The notes: generated from the sequence alone by a model not told the origin. Numbered from the stretch's first letter, positions 9,332-19,457 are shown. The stretch: DNA of 64,000 nt from Sphingobacterium phlebotomi (GCF_008180195.1 NZ_VTAV01000004.1:124001-188000), one strand, 5' to 3'. Numbers and translations are program-made.

Positions 9332-10564
9332 ATGATAAAGATGATGCACTTTTTCAATAAAACGCTTTACTTGGTGTTATTCACCATATACACAACCGGA
9401 TCCATTGCCCAAGTAGATTCGTCTATATACGATCAGGTGCAATATATTATTGATGCAACCAGAAAAGAATTTGCTCCGGACAAACGGACAAAACTGTTAG
9501 AAGTAATCGAAGCGGATGTAAAAAAGAACACCTACATTGTTCAAACGAGTGAAATTGAAATAAAAGAGAAACTCGAAAGCAGATTCGCTTCTATCAAAGG
9601 AGTCTTTCATGTTACCAATCTTCCTGAAAAATCTTTAGGAACTCATATTTATGGTATCGTCAACCTATCGGTTGCCAATTTACGCACAAGTCCTTCACAT
9701 GCTGCAGAAATGGCGACCCAGCTGCTCTTGGGCACACAGGTGGATATTCTGCAAAAACAAGGAGGTAATTATCGCATACGTACACCCGAAGGATACATTG
9801 CGTGGGTTCCCTCCTCGTCGATCGTTCCCATGAACGAAGCCGAAATAACGGCGTGGCATAAAAAAAAGAAGATAATATATACAGCGGAGTTTGGAAAATC
9901 TTTTTCCCATCCCCACACATCTAGTCAACGTGTTTCTGATTTAGTATACGGCAATATTTTCTCTATGCGGGGTGAAGATCAAGATTTTTATGAGGTAGCC
10001 TATCCTGATCAACGAATAGCTTATATACCCAAAAGTGAAGCCCTCCTCTTTACCGATTGGCTAACAACACGTCAAGCAACAGCAGATCATATTCTTACAA
10101 GTGCCAAATCTATGCTAGGTCTACCTTATTTGTGGGGAGGTACGTCTGTAAAAGGCGTCGATTGTAGTGGTTTTACTAAGATGTCTTTCTTTATGAACGG
10201 CTATGTTATTCCGAGAGACGCATCACAACAAGTATTGGCTGGAAATGCAATTGATATCCTGGATAGTGCCGAAAACTTTGCGCCGGAAATAGCTTTAAAA
10301 AATCTCAAACCTGCCGATTTATTATTCTTTGCTGCGGATAAGAAAAATACAGCGAATGCCCGTGTGACACACGTAGCAATTTATATAGGCAATGGTGAGT
10401 TCATTCATGCGGCGGGAACAGTCAGGATCAACAGCTTGTTAAAGGGTGCTGTAAATTATGATGATGTGCAAACCCGTACCATCATTGGTGCACGGCGCTA
10501 CATTGAAACGAAAGATGCCGCTATCCAAAAAATCGAAGAAAATCCTTATTACAGTAAAAATTAA
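9332..10564 (+). CDS. SH3-domain NlpC/P60 peptidase (murein peptide gamma-D-Glu-diaminoacid endopeptidase type)
   Basis: 410-residue exported peptidase. The signal peptide spans about residues 1-27 (cleavage after GSIAQ). Two bacterial SH3-type segments follow (VANLRTSPSHAAEMATQLLLG near residue 115, and near residue 205). The C-terminal NlpC/P60 domain has PYLWGGTSVKGVDCSGF with nucleophile Cys278 and THVAIYIGNGEFIHAAG with His347. This order matches YkfC-type enzymes, which cut the gamma-D-Glu-meso-diaminopimelate bond of freed murein peptides. The dipeptide epimerase gene starts 5 bases downstream, the same pairing as in ykfC-ykfB, supporting a role in murein-peptide recycling. Exact substrate is inferred. 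Confidence 0.9.
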   Translation: MIKMMHFFNKTLYLVLFTIYTTGSIAQVDSSIYDQVQYIIDATRKEFAPDKRTKLLEVIEADVKKNTYIVQTSEIEIKEKLESRFASIKGVFHVTNLPEKSLGTHIYGIVNLSVANLRTSPSHAAEMATQLLLGTQVDILQKQGGNYRIRTPEGYIAWVPSSSIVPMNEAEITAWHKKKKIIYTAEFGKSFSHPHTSSQRVSDLVYGNIFSMRGEDQDFYEVAYPDQRIAYIPKSEALLFTDWLTTRQATADHILTSAKSMLGLPYLWGGTSVKGVDCSGFTKMSFFMNGYVIPRDASQQVLAGNAIDILDSAENFAPEIALKNLKPADLLFFAADKKNTANARVTHVAIYIGNGEFIHAAGTVRINSLLKGAVNYDDVQTRTIIGARRYIETKDAAIQKIEENPYYSKN

Positions 10565-10569
10565 TCCCT

Positions 10570-11637
10570 ATGCCTACACAACAAGATTGGATAGCAAAGA
10601 AAATGGGTAAATTTACCCTACGTTTTAAGCCCTATACACTGGAAATGAAACACGTATTCACGGTAGCGTCTTTCAGTCGGACAACAACACCCGTTGTTTT
10701 GATAGAGCTGGAATATGATGGAGTAGTTGGTTATGGTGAAGCGAGTATGCCTCCTTATCTTGGCGAATCGCAAGAAAGCGTTATCAATTTTCTGAACAGG
10801 ATCGATTTGTCTCCTTTTAGCTCTCCTTTTGAGACAGAGGAAATTCTACATTCCATAGATAACATTCAAGAAAAAAATACAGCTGCCAAAGCCTGCATCG
10901 ATATTGCCATACATGATTTGCTAGGAAAACTCATGGCGCAACCTTTCTATAAAATATGGGGACTAAACCCTGACCTTATTCCACCAACTTCCTTTACGAT
11001 AGGAATGGATACCGAAGAGATTATACGCAAAAAAGTGGCAGAAGCGGACCAATTCAAGATCTTGAAAGTCAAACTTGGTTTAGACACAGACAAAATGATA
11101 ATCAATACCATTCGTTCCATAACGAATGTTCCCTTATGTGCTGATGTCAATCAAGGCTGGAAAAATAAAGAACAAGCGTTAGAAATGGCAAATTGGCTTG
11201 CTGAACGACATGTCGTCTTTCTCGAACAGCCGATGCCAAAAGAACAAATAGACGACATGGCCTGGTTAACAGAACGTTCTCCGATTCCAACCATTGCAGA
11301 TGAAGGATGTCAACGCTACCGTGATGTTGTTGGCTTAAAAGATGTCTATACGGGTATAAACATCAAGTTGATGAAATGTACAGGCATGCGAGAAGCCAAA
11401 AAGATGGCGGAGCTCGCAAGAATTTTGGATATGAAAGTAATGCTTGGCTGCATGACAGAAACATCGTGCGCCATTTCCGCCGCCGCACAGTTGGGCCCTC
11501 TTGTAGATTGGGCTGATCTCGACGGCGCACTTTTAATTAACAACGATATATATGACGGTATGAAGGTAGTAGATGGTGAATGCCAATTACCCGATCGTCC
11601 GGGTATTGGCATTCACCCCCTTCTTACCAATACATAA
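10570..11637 (+). CDS. dipeptide epimerase (L-Ala-D/L-Glu epimerase type)
   Basis: 355-residue enolase-superfamily enzyme. The KVK general acid/base motif lies in ILKVKLGLD near residue 160. Metal ligands are in CADVNQGW, FLEQPMP and IADEGC (near residues 190, 217 and 243), and the opposing catalytic lysine is in GINIKLMKCTGM near residue 265. Such enzymes epimerise L-Ala-D-Glu from murein so that it can be used as L-Ala-L-Glu. The preceding NlpC/P60 gene makes this dipeptide likely, though related family members act on other dipeptides. ATG at 10570 was taken; a second in-frame ATG at 10603 (MGKFTLRF) is possible. The last 14 bases overlap the end of the convergent symporter gene. Confidence 0.9.
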   Translation: MPTQQDWIAKKMGKFTLRFKPYTLEMKHVFTVASFSRTTTPVVLIELEYDGVVGYGEASMPPYLGESQESVINFLNRIDLSPFSSPFETEEILHSIDNIQEKNTAAKACIDIAIHDLLGKLMAQPFYKIWGLNPDLIPPTSFTIGMDTEEIIRKKVAEADQFKILKVKLGLDTDKMIINTIRSITNVPLCADVNQGWKNKEQALEMANWLAERHVVFLEQPMPKEQIDDMAWLTERSPIPTIADEGCQRYRDVVGLKDVYTGINIKLMKCTGMREAKKMAELARILDMKVMLGCMTETSCAISAAAQLGPLVDWADLDGALLINNDIYDGMKVVDGECQLPDRPGIGIHPLLTNT

Positions 11638-13306
11638 TATATAAGGCAGCGGTTATCAAGGCGACTAAGAGTGCGCCTACGACAAAACCTGGATGTGCTT
11701 TAAACATCTTGGTATCAACTTCCAATCCTCTTGGTACGACACCACGAGCGTTATCTATTTTACTAATGAAATACATCCCGATTATACAAATTACAAATAC
11801 AAATCCCATTCGGTCGATAAAAGGTATTTCGTATAAACCACTTGCCGGATTTATCACGGCAAAACCGGTAGGGTTCAAAAAAGATAAGTCTGCAAAATTT
11901 GGCAGAAACTTAAAGAAAACAGACAACAAGAATCCACCTATTGTAGCGAATAACGCAGCATTAGAGGTTGTTTTTTTCCAGAAGAAACCGAGAATAAACA
12001 TGGCAAAAATACCCGGAGATACAAAACCGGTATATTCTTGGATATATTGAAAGCCTCCTTTTTTATCAATACCTAAATGAGGTGCGATAAGTACCGCAAG
12101 TATCATAGATACAATAATGGTGATTTTACCTGTATTGACCAATTGTCTTTCGGATGCCGTTTTATTGAATACCTTCTGATAAATATCGAGCGAGAAAATA
12201 GTTGCCACGCTATTTGCCTTTCCAGCCAATGAAGCAACTACTGCAGCCGTCAACGCAGCAAACGATAAACCTTTCAAACCGGCCGGCAACAAATTTAATA
12301 ATACGGGATAAGCTCGATCTGGATTCACCTCTCCTCCTTGCAACATCTCCGTTTGGAAATGCCCATCTTTCCATAGCACATAAGCAGCTATCCCGGGAAG
12401 TACCACAATAATCGGCATCAATAATTTCAAGAAAGCGGCAAACAAGATACCGTTACGTGCCGTTTTTAAATCAGCACCTAATGCACGTTGGGTAATGTAC
12501 TGATTGCAGCCCCAATAGTTCAGGTTTACAATCCACATACCACCAATTAGTACCGATAATCCCGGTAGATCCAAATAATTCTCATTATCCTTCGCAAAGA
12601 TCATCTCAAAATGCTCAGAGGCCTTATCCGTCATAATAGCGTAGCCATTCAAAATTCCTTCTCCACCATAGTGTTCGGAAACGAGGCTTAACGCGAGATA
12701 GGTTGTCGCCAAACCTCCCAGAATCAAGAAAAAGACTTGGATGACGTCCGTATATCCAATAACTTTCATTCCTCCTAACGTAATGATCACCGCAAACACC
12801 GCAATAGCGTACATACAGAATTCCAAACTAAATCCGGATATACTACTGACGGCTAATGCACCCAAATACAAAATGGATGTTAAATTCACGACCACATATA
12901 ACGCCAACCAGAAAACCGCCATAATCATCGCCACCGTTCCATTATAACGCTTATTTAGGAATTGCGGCATCGTGAAGATTTTGTTCTTTAGATAAACAGG
13001 GATAAAGAACACAGCTACAATGATTAATGTAATAGCAGCCATCCATTCATACGTTGCTATAGCAAGTCCCATTTTAAAACCCGAACCGCTCATACCAATG
13101 AACTGTTCTGCTGAAATATTAGAAGCAATTAACGATGCCCCGATAGCCCACCACGTTAGCGAACCTTCTGCAAGAAAATAATCCTTGGAGTCGCCCCCGG
13201 CTACCTTTGATCTTTTTTTGTTATAGACCCAGATACCATACGTGGCAACAATCACGAAATAAACGAGGAAAACTAAATAGTCTGGAGTTGATAATATATT
13301 GTTCAT
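11624..13306 (-). CDS. sodium/solute symporter (SSS family), probable xylose/sugar transporter
   Basis: 560-residue inner-membrane symporter with about 14 hydrophobic segments. It carries SSS-family features such as the N-terminal DYLVFLVYFVIVATYGIWV helix, LIASNISAEQFIGMSGSG near residue 60 and the sugar-transporter-like NLNYWGCNQYITQRALGA near residue 255, as in vSGLT. Family members couple Na+ entry to sugar, proline or iodide uptake. Location directly after xylA and xylB on the same strand (48 bases from xylA) points to xylose, but this is inferred from context. Its 3' end overlaps the epimerase gene by 14 bases, so the two convergent transcripts would be complementary at their ends. Confidence 0.9.
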   Translation of the reverse strand: MNNILSTPDYLVFLVYFVIVATYGIWVYNKKRSKVAGGDSKDYFLAEGSLTWWAIGASLIASNISAEQFIGMSGSGFKMGLAIATYEWMAAITLIIVAVFFIPVYLKNKIFTMPQFLNKRYNGTVAMIMAVFWLALYVVVNLTSILYLGALAVSSISGFSLEFCMYAIAVFAVIITLGGMKVIGYTDVIQVFFLILGGLATTYLALSLVSEHYGGEGILNGYAIMTDKASEHFEMIFAKDNENYLDLPGLSVLIGGMWIVNLNYWGCNQYITQRALGADLKTARNGILFAAFLKLLMPIIVVLPGIAAYVLWKDGHFQTEMLQGGEVNPDRAYPVLLNLLPAGLKGLSFAALTAAVVASLAGKANSVATIFSLDIYQKVFNKTASERQLVNTGKITIIVSMILAVLIAPHLGIDKKGGFQYIQEYTGFVSPGIFAMFILGFFWKKTTSNAALFATIGGFLLSVFFKFLPNFADLSFLNPTGFAVINPASGLYEIPFIDRMGFVFVICIIGMYFISKIDNARGVVPRGLEVDTKMFKAHPGFVVGALLVALITAALYIMYW

Positions 13307-13353
13307 ACGGTTTATTTGATCCCGGCTGCTAAGGTAATAAAAGAATTTAAAAA

Positions 13354-14682
13354 TTAAATAAATCGATTTATGATATTTTCGATATATTCCTGTCTACCAC
13401 TGTTTAATAACGGTTCTCCATGCTGTACAGCATAATTTCGCAAATCCTCCAATCGCAATTTACCATTTTCGAAATCCGCTCCCTTGCCGTTATCAAAGCT
13501 ACTATAGCGCGCTGTTCGTATCTTTTTATAATCTGAATGCTGCAAGATATTATCCGCTATGATAAGCGCTCTAGCAAAATTATCCATACCGCCTATATGC
13601 GCGTGGAACAAATCCACTGGATCGGTTGAATTTCGGCGTATTTTAGCATCGAAGTTTACACCTCCTCCTTGCAAACCGCCCGCTTCCAGGATAACAAGTA
13701 GTGATTCGGCAAGTTCGTTCAGGTTGTTAGGAAACTGGTCGGTATCCCATCCATTTTGGTAATCGCCACGGTTCGCATCAATAGAGCCCAATAAACCGGC
13801 GTCTGCGGCTACCTGTAGCTCGTGTTGAAAAGTATGACCTGCTAATGTGGCGTGATTTACTTCCAAATTCAACTTAAAGTCATCTAACAGGTCAAATTGT
13901 CGTAGAAAACCTATTACCGTAGCAGCATCATAATCATATTGGTGCTTTGTCGGCTCACATGGTTTAGGCTCAATTAGGAAAGCCCCTGTAAAGCCCTGAT
14001 TTCTAGCATAATCTTTCGCCATATGAAGAAAACGTGCAAGATGCTCTTGCTCTCGTTTCATATTGGTATTTAAAAGTGACATATACCCTTCGCGTCCACC
14101 CCAAAAAACGTAATTGTTTCCGTCCAATGCGATGGTAGCATCGATGGCAGTTTTTACTTGCGCTCCTGCATGAGATAATACATGGAAATCTGGATTGGTG
14201 GCTGCTCCGTTCATATAGCGATGATGACTAAATAGGTTTGCCGTACCCCACAGTAATTTAACACCACTTTGCTCTTGCTTTTCCTTGGCATATTCCACTA
14301 TTTTCGCCATATGACGCTCATTCTCCTCAATATCGTCTGTATGATCGATCAAATCCGCATCATGAAAACAATAATAAGGGAGTTGCATTTTGGTCATAAA
14401 CTCAAAAGCGGCATCCATTTTGTCTTTCGCACGTTCGAGAATTGTTGCTTTTTTATCCCAGGGGAAAAATAAAGTAGGTCCACCGAATGGGTCGGAGCCG
14501 TTCGCATTGAAAGAATGCCAATAAGCACATGCAAACTTAAAGTGTTCGGCCATTGTCTTTCCCGCCACAACGCGGGAAGCATCATACCAACGAAATGCAA
14601 GCGGGTTATCTGAATCCTTACCTTCATACTTTACTTGCCCAATGTTTTTGAAATACTCCTGATTTCCTAATAAAATGTTCAT
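13354..14682 (-). CDS. xylA: xylose isomerase
   Basis: 442-residue TIM-barrel enzyme converting D-xylose to D-xylulose. The length fits class II isomerases. His107 lies in YYCFHDADL, the conserved ring-opening histidine with its Asp partner. Metal-binding blocks are [18 protein letters not shown] near residue 230, [19 protein letters not shown] near residue 265 and [18 protein letters not shown] near residue 298. It is 6 bases from the end of xylB and is followed by the symporter gene, forming a xylB-xylA-symporter operon on the minus strand. It is presumably controlled by the operator before xylB. Confidence 0.98.
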   Translation of the reverse strand: MNILLGNQEYFKNIGQVKYEGKDSDNPLAFRWYDASRVVAGKTMAEHFKFACAYWHSFNANGSDPFGGPTLFFPWDKKATILERAKDKMDAAFEFMTKMQLPYYCFHDADLIDHTDDIEENERHMAKIVEYAKEKQEQSGVKLLWGTANLFSHHRYMNGAATNPDFHVLSHAGAQVKTAIDATIALDGNNYVFWGGREGYMSLLNTNMKREQEHLARFLHMAKDYARNQGFTGAFLIEPKPCEPTKHQYDYDAATVIGFLRQFDLLDDFKLNLEVNHATLAGHTFQHELQVAADAGLLGSIDANRGDYQNGWDTDQFPNNLNELAESLLVILEAGGLQGGGVNFDAKIRRNSTDPVDLFHAHIGGMDNFARALIIADNILQHSDYKKIRTARYSSFDNGKGADFENGKLRLEDLRNYAVQHGEPLLNSGRQEYIENIINRFI

Positions 14683-14688
14683 TGTATT

Positions 14689-16170
14689 TTAATTTGATAG
14701 TTTATATGCTAGACTTTTTTTCCATTTATGGTATAGTTCATTGTATAGATCGACTTGTGTAGGTTCAACGGTACGTTGTTTTTTTAAGCCGGAGAAAGCC
14801 TCCTTTCGGTTGGCATAAATACCGACACCTATACCTGCTCCCAACGCCGCACCAACACTCCCGTCGTTATCGTATAACTCCACCGGAACACCTGTAGCGC
14901 CCGCAAAAGACTGCTGAAATACATCACTCAAGAATAGATTGGCATGTCCTGCCCGAATAATCTCTGGTTGAATACCATTTTCACGCATAATATCCAGACC
15001 ATATCGGAATGCAAATGCAATTCCTTCCTGTGCCGCGCGCCAGAGATGAGCAGCGTCATGACGCACGAAATCTAAATTTTCGATATGTCCATGCACCGTC
15101 TTATTCAGTAACATTCGTTCTGCACCATTACCAAAAGGTAGTATTTGGACCCCCTCAGAACCTATAGGAATGTTAGCAGCAAATTTGTTTATTTGAGGGT
15201 AATCATAGCCCACTGCTGTTATTTTTTTTAACCAACTATTCTGAATACCCGTTCCATTAATACATAACAGTACACCTAAATTGGGATTATTGTCTTGATA
15301 ATTCACATGGGCAAAAGTGTTAACCCGCGATTGATGATCGTAAACCAATTTGTCCGTTACCGCATAAATAACGCCTGACGTTCCTGCAGTAGCTGCTACT
15401 TCCCCAGGTTCAAACACATTTAGAGAAAGGGCATTGTTGGGTTGATCTCCCGCTTTAAAACTCACCACGACGTTGGATGAGAGACCGAGTTCGTTGGCCA
15501 CAGCTGGACGGATGTTGCCGTAGGTTGAAAAAACAGGCAATAATTCCGGTACGAGCGATTCCGCAATACCATAATAACGTAATAACGATTCGGATAAAGA
15601 ATATTCTTGAAAATTCCATAGAACGCCTTCCGATATCGAACTTACATTTGAATTTATCTCTCCCGTGAAGCACATACTCAAATAATCACCGGGCAACATA
15701 AATTTGTATATCTGCTCATACAATTCAGGTTCATTTTGCTTAACCCATGCCAGCTTGGAGGCCGTAAAATTTCCGGGAGAATTTAAATGCGTGCTTAAAA
15801 AAGATTGTTCTTGTAATTGAGAAAAAGCTTCATTCCCTAGTTCTACGGCCCGGCTATCACACCAAATAATGGCGTTTCGTAACGGTTGCTGAGTTTTGTC
15901 GACAACGACCAGACCATGCATTTGATAGGCGATCCCAATAGCTCCAATATCTTTGGGGTTATACAATCCGCTCTGGTGTGCTTTTTTAATAGCTGTTTTC
16001 GTATAAGACCACCAAGTCGCAGGATCTTGTTCAGCCCACCCGACCCTATCTGACAATATCACCGCCTCTGATTCCGGAAAACTCGTAGAAATTATTTTAT
16101 TATTCGTTGCAGTATCTACAACGGACACCTTAATAGATGATGTACCTAAATCTATCCCTAATAATAACAT
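14689..16170 (-). CDS. xylB: xylulokinase
   Basis: 493-residue FGGY-family kinase that phosphorylates D-xylulose to xylulose 5-phosphate, feeding the pentose phosphate pathway. The N-terminal phosphate-binding segment LLLGIDLGTSSIKVSVVD, the AEQDPATWW block near residue 50, IAYQMHGLVVVD near residue 83, the catalytic-domain VVSFKAGDQPNNAL, AATAGTSGVIYAV near residue 270 and the C-terminal DNDGSVGAALGAGIG are all present. It is the first gene of the operon. A promoter (TTTG 16242-16245, TAATTTTA 16214-16221) and a LacI-type palindrome lie directly upstream and suggest induction by the pentose. Confidence 0.96.
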   Translation of the reverse strand: MLLLGIDLGTSSIKVSVVDTATNNKIISTSFPESEAVILSDRVGWAEQDPATWWSYTKTAIKKAHQSGLYNPKDIGAIGIAYQMHGLVVVDKTQQPLRNAIIWCDSRAVELGNEAFSQLQEQSFLSTHLNSPGNFTASKLAWVKQNEPELYEQIYKFMLPGDYLSMCFTGEINSNVSSISEGVLWNFQEYSLSESLLRYYGIAESLVPELLPVFSTYGNIRPAVANELGLSSNVVVSFKAGDQPNNALSLNVFEPGEVAATAGTSGVIYAVTDKLVYDHQSRVNTFAHVNYQDNNPNLGVLLCINGTGIQNSWLKKITAVGYDYPQINKFAANIPIGSEGVQILPFGNGAERMLLNKTVHGHIENLDFVRHDAAHLWRAAQEGIAFAFRYGLDIMRENGIQPEIIRAGHANLFLSDVFQQSFAGATGVPVELYDNDGSVGAALGAGIGVGIYANRKEAFSGLKKQRTVEPTQVDLYNELYHKWKKSLAYKLSN

Positions 16171-16199
16171 ATTATATATCTAAAATTGGCAACGCATAA

Positions 16200-16213
16200 T
16201 GCAACCGCTTGCA
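16200..16213. promoter_or_regulatory. LacI-family operator in the xylB/lacI-type regulator intergenic region
   Basis: TGCAACCGCTTGCA is a near-perfect 14-bp palindrome with a central CpG, the TGnAAnCGnTTnCA shape bound by LacI-family repressors. On the minus strand it lies immediately downstream of the xylB -7 box, so bound repressor would cover the transcription start. It is 56 bases before the start of the divergent LacI-type regulator and could also autoregulate it. The effector and binding are inferred. Confidence 0.7.
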
Positions 16214-16245
16214 TAAAATTATTTAATAAATTTTATATTTACAAA
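16214..16245 (-). promoter_or_regulatory. promoter of the xylB-xylA-symporter operon
   Basis: Read on the minus strand, TTTG (16242-16245), a 20-bp spacer and TAATTTTA (16214-16221) form a Bacteroidota-type promoter with one mismatch in the -7 box (TAnnTTTG). The LacI-type palindrome 16200-16213 abuts the -7 box on the downstream side. Confidence 0.55.
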
Positions 16246-16268
16246 AATTAAATTTAAAAGATTTTATC

Positions 16269-17294
16269 TTGGCTAAGAAAACAACCGTCTACGACATTGC
16301 TAAAGAACTGAATATCACTGTATCCACGGTATCCAGAGCATTAAATAATATATCGACCATAAGTGAGGCAACCCGCAAGGCTGTCATGGAAACAGCCGCG
16401 CGCCTGAATTATCGTCCCAATAAAATCGCATCTTCCCTTACTTCCGGAAAGACATATACCATCGGCGTATTGATTCCGAGTGCCCAGATTCAGTTTTTTG
16501 CCTCGGTTATCCATGCTCTTGAAACGTCTTTAAAATCATTTGGTTATAGCATTCTTTTATATCAAACCAATGAATCGTTAACCTCTGAAAAGAAGGGGAT
16601 AACGACCCTTTTAGAGGCACAAGTAGATGGTATCGTCGCCTCTATGTCTTTGGAAACAAAGGACCCCTCTCATTTCGAAAAAGTCAAAGAGGAAGGTAAA
16701 CCGCTTATCATTTTTGACCGGACACACGATGACCTGCAATGCCCTATGGTGAAGATCGACGACCTACACGCTGGTTATATTGCCACAAAGCACTTATTGG
16801 AAGAAGGTTATCGGAAAATAGCCTATATTACAACCAAACACAAGATTAAAATTTTTAAAGAGCGGTATGAGGGATACCTGCGCGCACTGCAGGAAGCGGG
16901 GCTTACAGCAAATCCAGGATATTCCATATTTGGTGAGCTGAATGTAGAAGGAGGATATATGGGCACACATGAACTATTAAAACTTCGAGAACGCCCAGAT
17001 GCTATTATCGGTGGCGACGATTATGTAGCTCTTGGAATTGTCAAAGCGTTACATGATAAAAAAATTACTCCTCCGGAAATCGGTGTGATAGGTTTTGCAA
17101 ATCAAAACTTTTCAGAACACATTATACCCAGTCTTTCTACCATTGATCAACAGGCTCTAAAAATAGGGAAAGAGTGTGCGAAAATGTTTCTTAGGATTAT
17201 TGAACAACCACTTAGTACACGTGCAGATCAAAAGCCCGTAGTGATTGAACCTCTTCTCCTTGCTAGAGAGTCGACCAACCGGAGAAATAAATAG
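16269..17294 (+). CDS. LacI-family transcriptional regulator, probable xylose-operon repressor
   Basis: 341-residue regulator. The DNA-binding HTH and hinge occupy residues 1-60 (VYDIAKELNITVSTVSRALNN and the hinge NYRPNKIASSLTSG), followed by a periplasmic-binding-protein-like effector domain (TYTIGVLIPSA, GYSILLYQTNES, IIFDRTHDD, GEEGYRK region, IIGGDDYVALGIVKAL). The start is a TTG at 16269: no ATG lies close before the HTH, and MAKKTTVYDIAKEL is the standard N-terminus for this family. It is divergent from xylB with a LacI-type palindrome between them, so it probably represses the xylose operon. The ligand is not visible from sequence. Confidence 0.92.
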   Translation: MAKKTTVYDIAKELNITVSTVSRALNNISTISEATRKAVMETAARLNYRPNKIASSLTSGKTYTIGVLIPSAQIQFFASVIHALETSLKSFGYSILLYQTNESLTSEKKGITTLLEAQVDGIVASMSLETKDPSHFEKVKEEGKPLIIFDRTHDDLQCPMVKIDDLHAGYIATKHLLEEGYRKIAYITTKHKIKIFKERYEGYLRALQEAGLTANPGYSIFGELNVEGGYMGTHELLKLRERPDAIIGGDDYVALGIVKALHDKKITPPEIGVIGFANQNFSEHIIPSLSTIDQQALKIGKECAKMFLRIIEQPLSTRADQKPVVIEPLLLARESTNRRNK

Positions 17295-17303
17295 ACGCAT
17301 TCG

Positions 17304-19457
17304 TTATTCTTTCGTAAACATATTGCCGATTTCGCGGCTAATTTTACGGAAGATAGGTGCTGTCTTCACATCTTCGTAATCGTCTATATGCTGATTTTCC
17401 CGGCGACTTGGAAAAATCAAAATCAGATTTTGTTTCTTGAAATAACGGCCTACCCTTTTTGCCAGTCCGTCCAATGAATCCCGAAAAGATACATCACCAT
17501 AACGTGCCGATACAAATACCAACAACGCATCCGCATTGCTAAAGGTCGCCAGGCCATAGATATTATCCCAATCTTCATAGTTATCAAAAGAGCAAGGAAC
17601 ACTTGTTGCAAACATTTTCAATACTTCCAAAATCGCAGGTTCCGTGCGTTTATTACAAACAAACGTGAGTGGCAAAGTCAGCTCGTCTGCTAATTTTAAC
17701 ATTTTCTCCATCCAATATTCAAATCCTTTTTCTGATTCTGCTAGCGGTGGAACAAAAATAATGATGGATCTATTAGAAAGGAAAGGATTATCAAACCGGC
17801 ACATAAACAAATTGGCATCCGTACGGTTTAAAATGCTTTCTGTTTTTTCGCCCACAATCTTATCAATAAAGGATGTGGCACTTGGCCATCCCAAGATAAG
17901 ACAATCAGCTAGTATATCTTTCGACGTACGGCCAATACCGCTCGCGATGTTAAAATCTATTGTTGATAGCAACTCTACGTCCATTTCTGACCCGGAAGCA
18001 TACTTCGCCATACTATCCAAATTCTTTCGCGCATTTGCAATATTTCGTTCCGCTTGTTCATTATCCGCTACTACACTCAATATATGCAGTGGATGTGGCG
18101 ATTTCTTTGATTTTATCAACGTAGCGAAATCTAAAATTGGCTCCATAGTGTCCAGGTTTGCTATGGGTAGTAATAGGCGTTCTTCATGTTCAGGAACATG
18201 TTCCATATGTTCGTCATCCTGATGTCCTTCCATCACGATACGGCGAGATGCATTTTCGGTTACCAAAGATGCAATAATGCACGTGATAAGAATCAACACA
18301 ATCGTGCCATTTAGTACATTTTCATCTATAATCTCCCTGTCGTACCCTACCATGATAATAGCCAATGTAGCAGCCGCATGCGCATTACTTAATCCAAAGA
18401 TCAGATTTCGATCATTTTTAGCATATTTAGCAAAGAAACTGGTTGCTGTAGCGGCCAAAAATTTACCGGTAACGGCAACAATTGTTAATGTTCCTGCGAT
18501 AATAAGTGCCATAGGGCCCTTCATTAACACACTGACATCCACGATCATCCCTACCGATATCAGAAAGAAAGGGATAAAAATGGCGTTCCCAATAAATTCT
18601 ATCCGATTCATCAAAGCAGAAGAATGCGGTATTAACTTGTTTAGTGCCAATCCAGCAACAAATGCTCCGATAATAGGCTCTAATCCTGCAATTTCAGCAA
18701 GAAATGCGGCAAAGAAAACCACCGCCAGAACGAAAATATAATGTGCTGTTTTCTCACTTTCGATTTTTTGAAAGAACCATTTGGCAATCCGTGGGATAAC
18801 CCCAAACATAATAAATAGAAACAGCACAAAAGATACGCCTAAAGTCACCCAAAAGTCTTGGTTTATGTCACCTTGCGCTGCGCCAACGATAACAGCAAGA
18901 ATAATCAACACTGCTGTGTCGGTTAATATCGTCCCCCCAATGGTAATGGCCACTGCCTCCCGTTTCGAGATACCATAACTATTAACAATTGGATATGACA
19001 CTAACGTATGTGTTGCAAACATACTTGCTATCAGTATACTTGGCAAAAGATCATAACCCAACAAATAGTGGCAAGCAGGGAAACCGATACTGATTGGTAT
19101 AACGAACGTTAGAAACCCAAACAATAAACTCTTGTTTCTGGTTTTCTTAAACTCATTCATATCAAGTTCCAATCCAGCTATAAACATAATGTATAAGAGC
19201 CCAATCGTAGAAAATAGGTCGATGGCATCTACGCCATTCCCTTGTAGGGTATCTTTATCAATTTTTGCCAACCAGTTCAAGCCATGAGGGCCCAACAGCA
19301 CCCCGAACAAAATCAATCCAATAATACCTGGCACTTTAATCGGCCGCAAAATAATAGGAGAAATGAGAATAATCGTGAGGATAATCGTGAAAACCAGAAC
19401 AGGGTTTGTAATGGGCGTAGAGAATGCTTCTGATATATGATGTAATAGTTTTTCCAT
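17304..19457 (-). CDS. monovalent cation:proton antiporter-2 family protein with C-terminal Usp-like domain
   Basis: 717-residue membrane protein. Residues about 15-400 form roughly 12 transmembrane helices of the CPA2/KefB type (PGIIGLILFGVLLGPHGL near residue 45, AGLEPIIGAFVAGLALN near residue 255). A short acidic, His-bearing linker (HQDDEHMEHVPEHEE, near residue 410) joins a hydrophilic C-terminal region with a UspA-like fold (HPLHILSVVADNEQAERNIANA, CLILGWPS). The transporter exchanges Na+ or K+ for H+. Its start overlaps the stop of the upstream permease gene by one base (TAATG), so translation is probably coupled. It converges with the LacI-type regulator. Confidence 0.88.
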   Translation of the reverse strand: MEKLLHHISEAFSTPITNPVLVFTIILTIILISPIILRPIKVPGIIGLILFGVLLGPHGLNWLAKIDKDTLQGNGVDAIDLFSTIGLLYIMFIAGLELDMNEFKKTRNKSLLFGFLTFVIPISIGFPACHYLLGYDLLPSILIASMFATHTLVSYPIVNSYGISKREAVAITIGGTILTDTAVLIILAVIVGAAQGDINQDFWVTLGVSFVLFLFIMFGVIPRIAKWFFQKIESEKTAHYIFVLAVVFFAAFLAEIAGLEPIIGAFVAGLALNKLIPHSSALMNRIEFIGNAIFIPFFLISVGMIVDVSVLMKGPMALIIAGTLTIVAVTGKFLAATATSFFAKYAKNDRNLIFGLSNAHAAATLAIIMVGYDREIIDENVLNGTIVLILITCIIASLVTENASRRIVMEGHQDDEHMEHVPEHEERLLLPIANLDTMEPILDFATLIKSKKSPHPLHILSVVADNEQAERNIANARKNLDSMAKYASGSEMDVELLSTIDFNIASGIGRTSKDILADCLILGWPSATSFIDKIVGEKTESILNRTDANLFMCRFDNPFLSNRSIIIFVPPLAESEKGFEYWMEKMLKLADELTLPLTFVCNKRTEPAILEVLKMFATSVPCSFDNYEDWDNIYGLATFSNADALLVFVSARYGDVSFRDSLDGLAKRVGRYFKKQNLILIFPSRRENQHIDDYEDVKTAPIFRKISREIGNMFTKE

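Noticed and set aside
11580..12050. 156-residue open frame antisense to the symporter gene
   Set aside because: It lies opposite conserved symporter codons and has no recognisable features or start signals.
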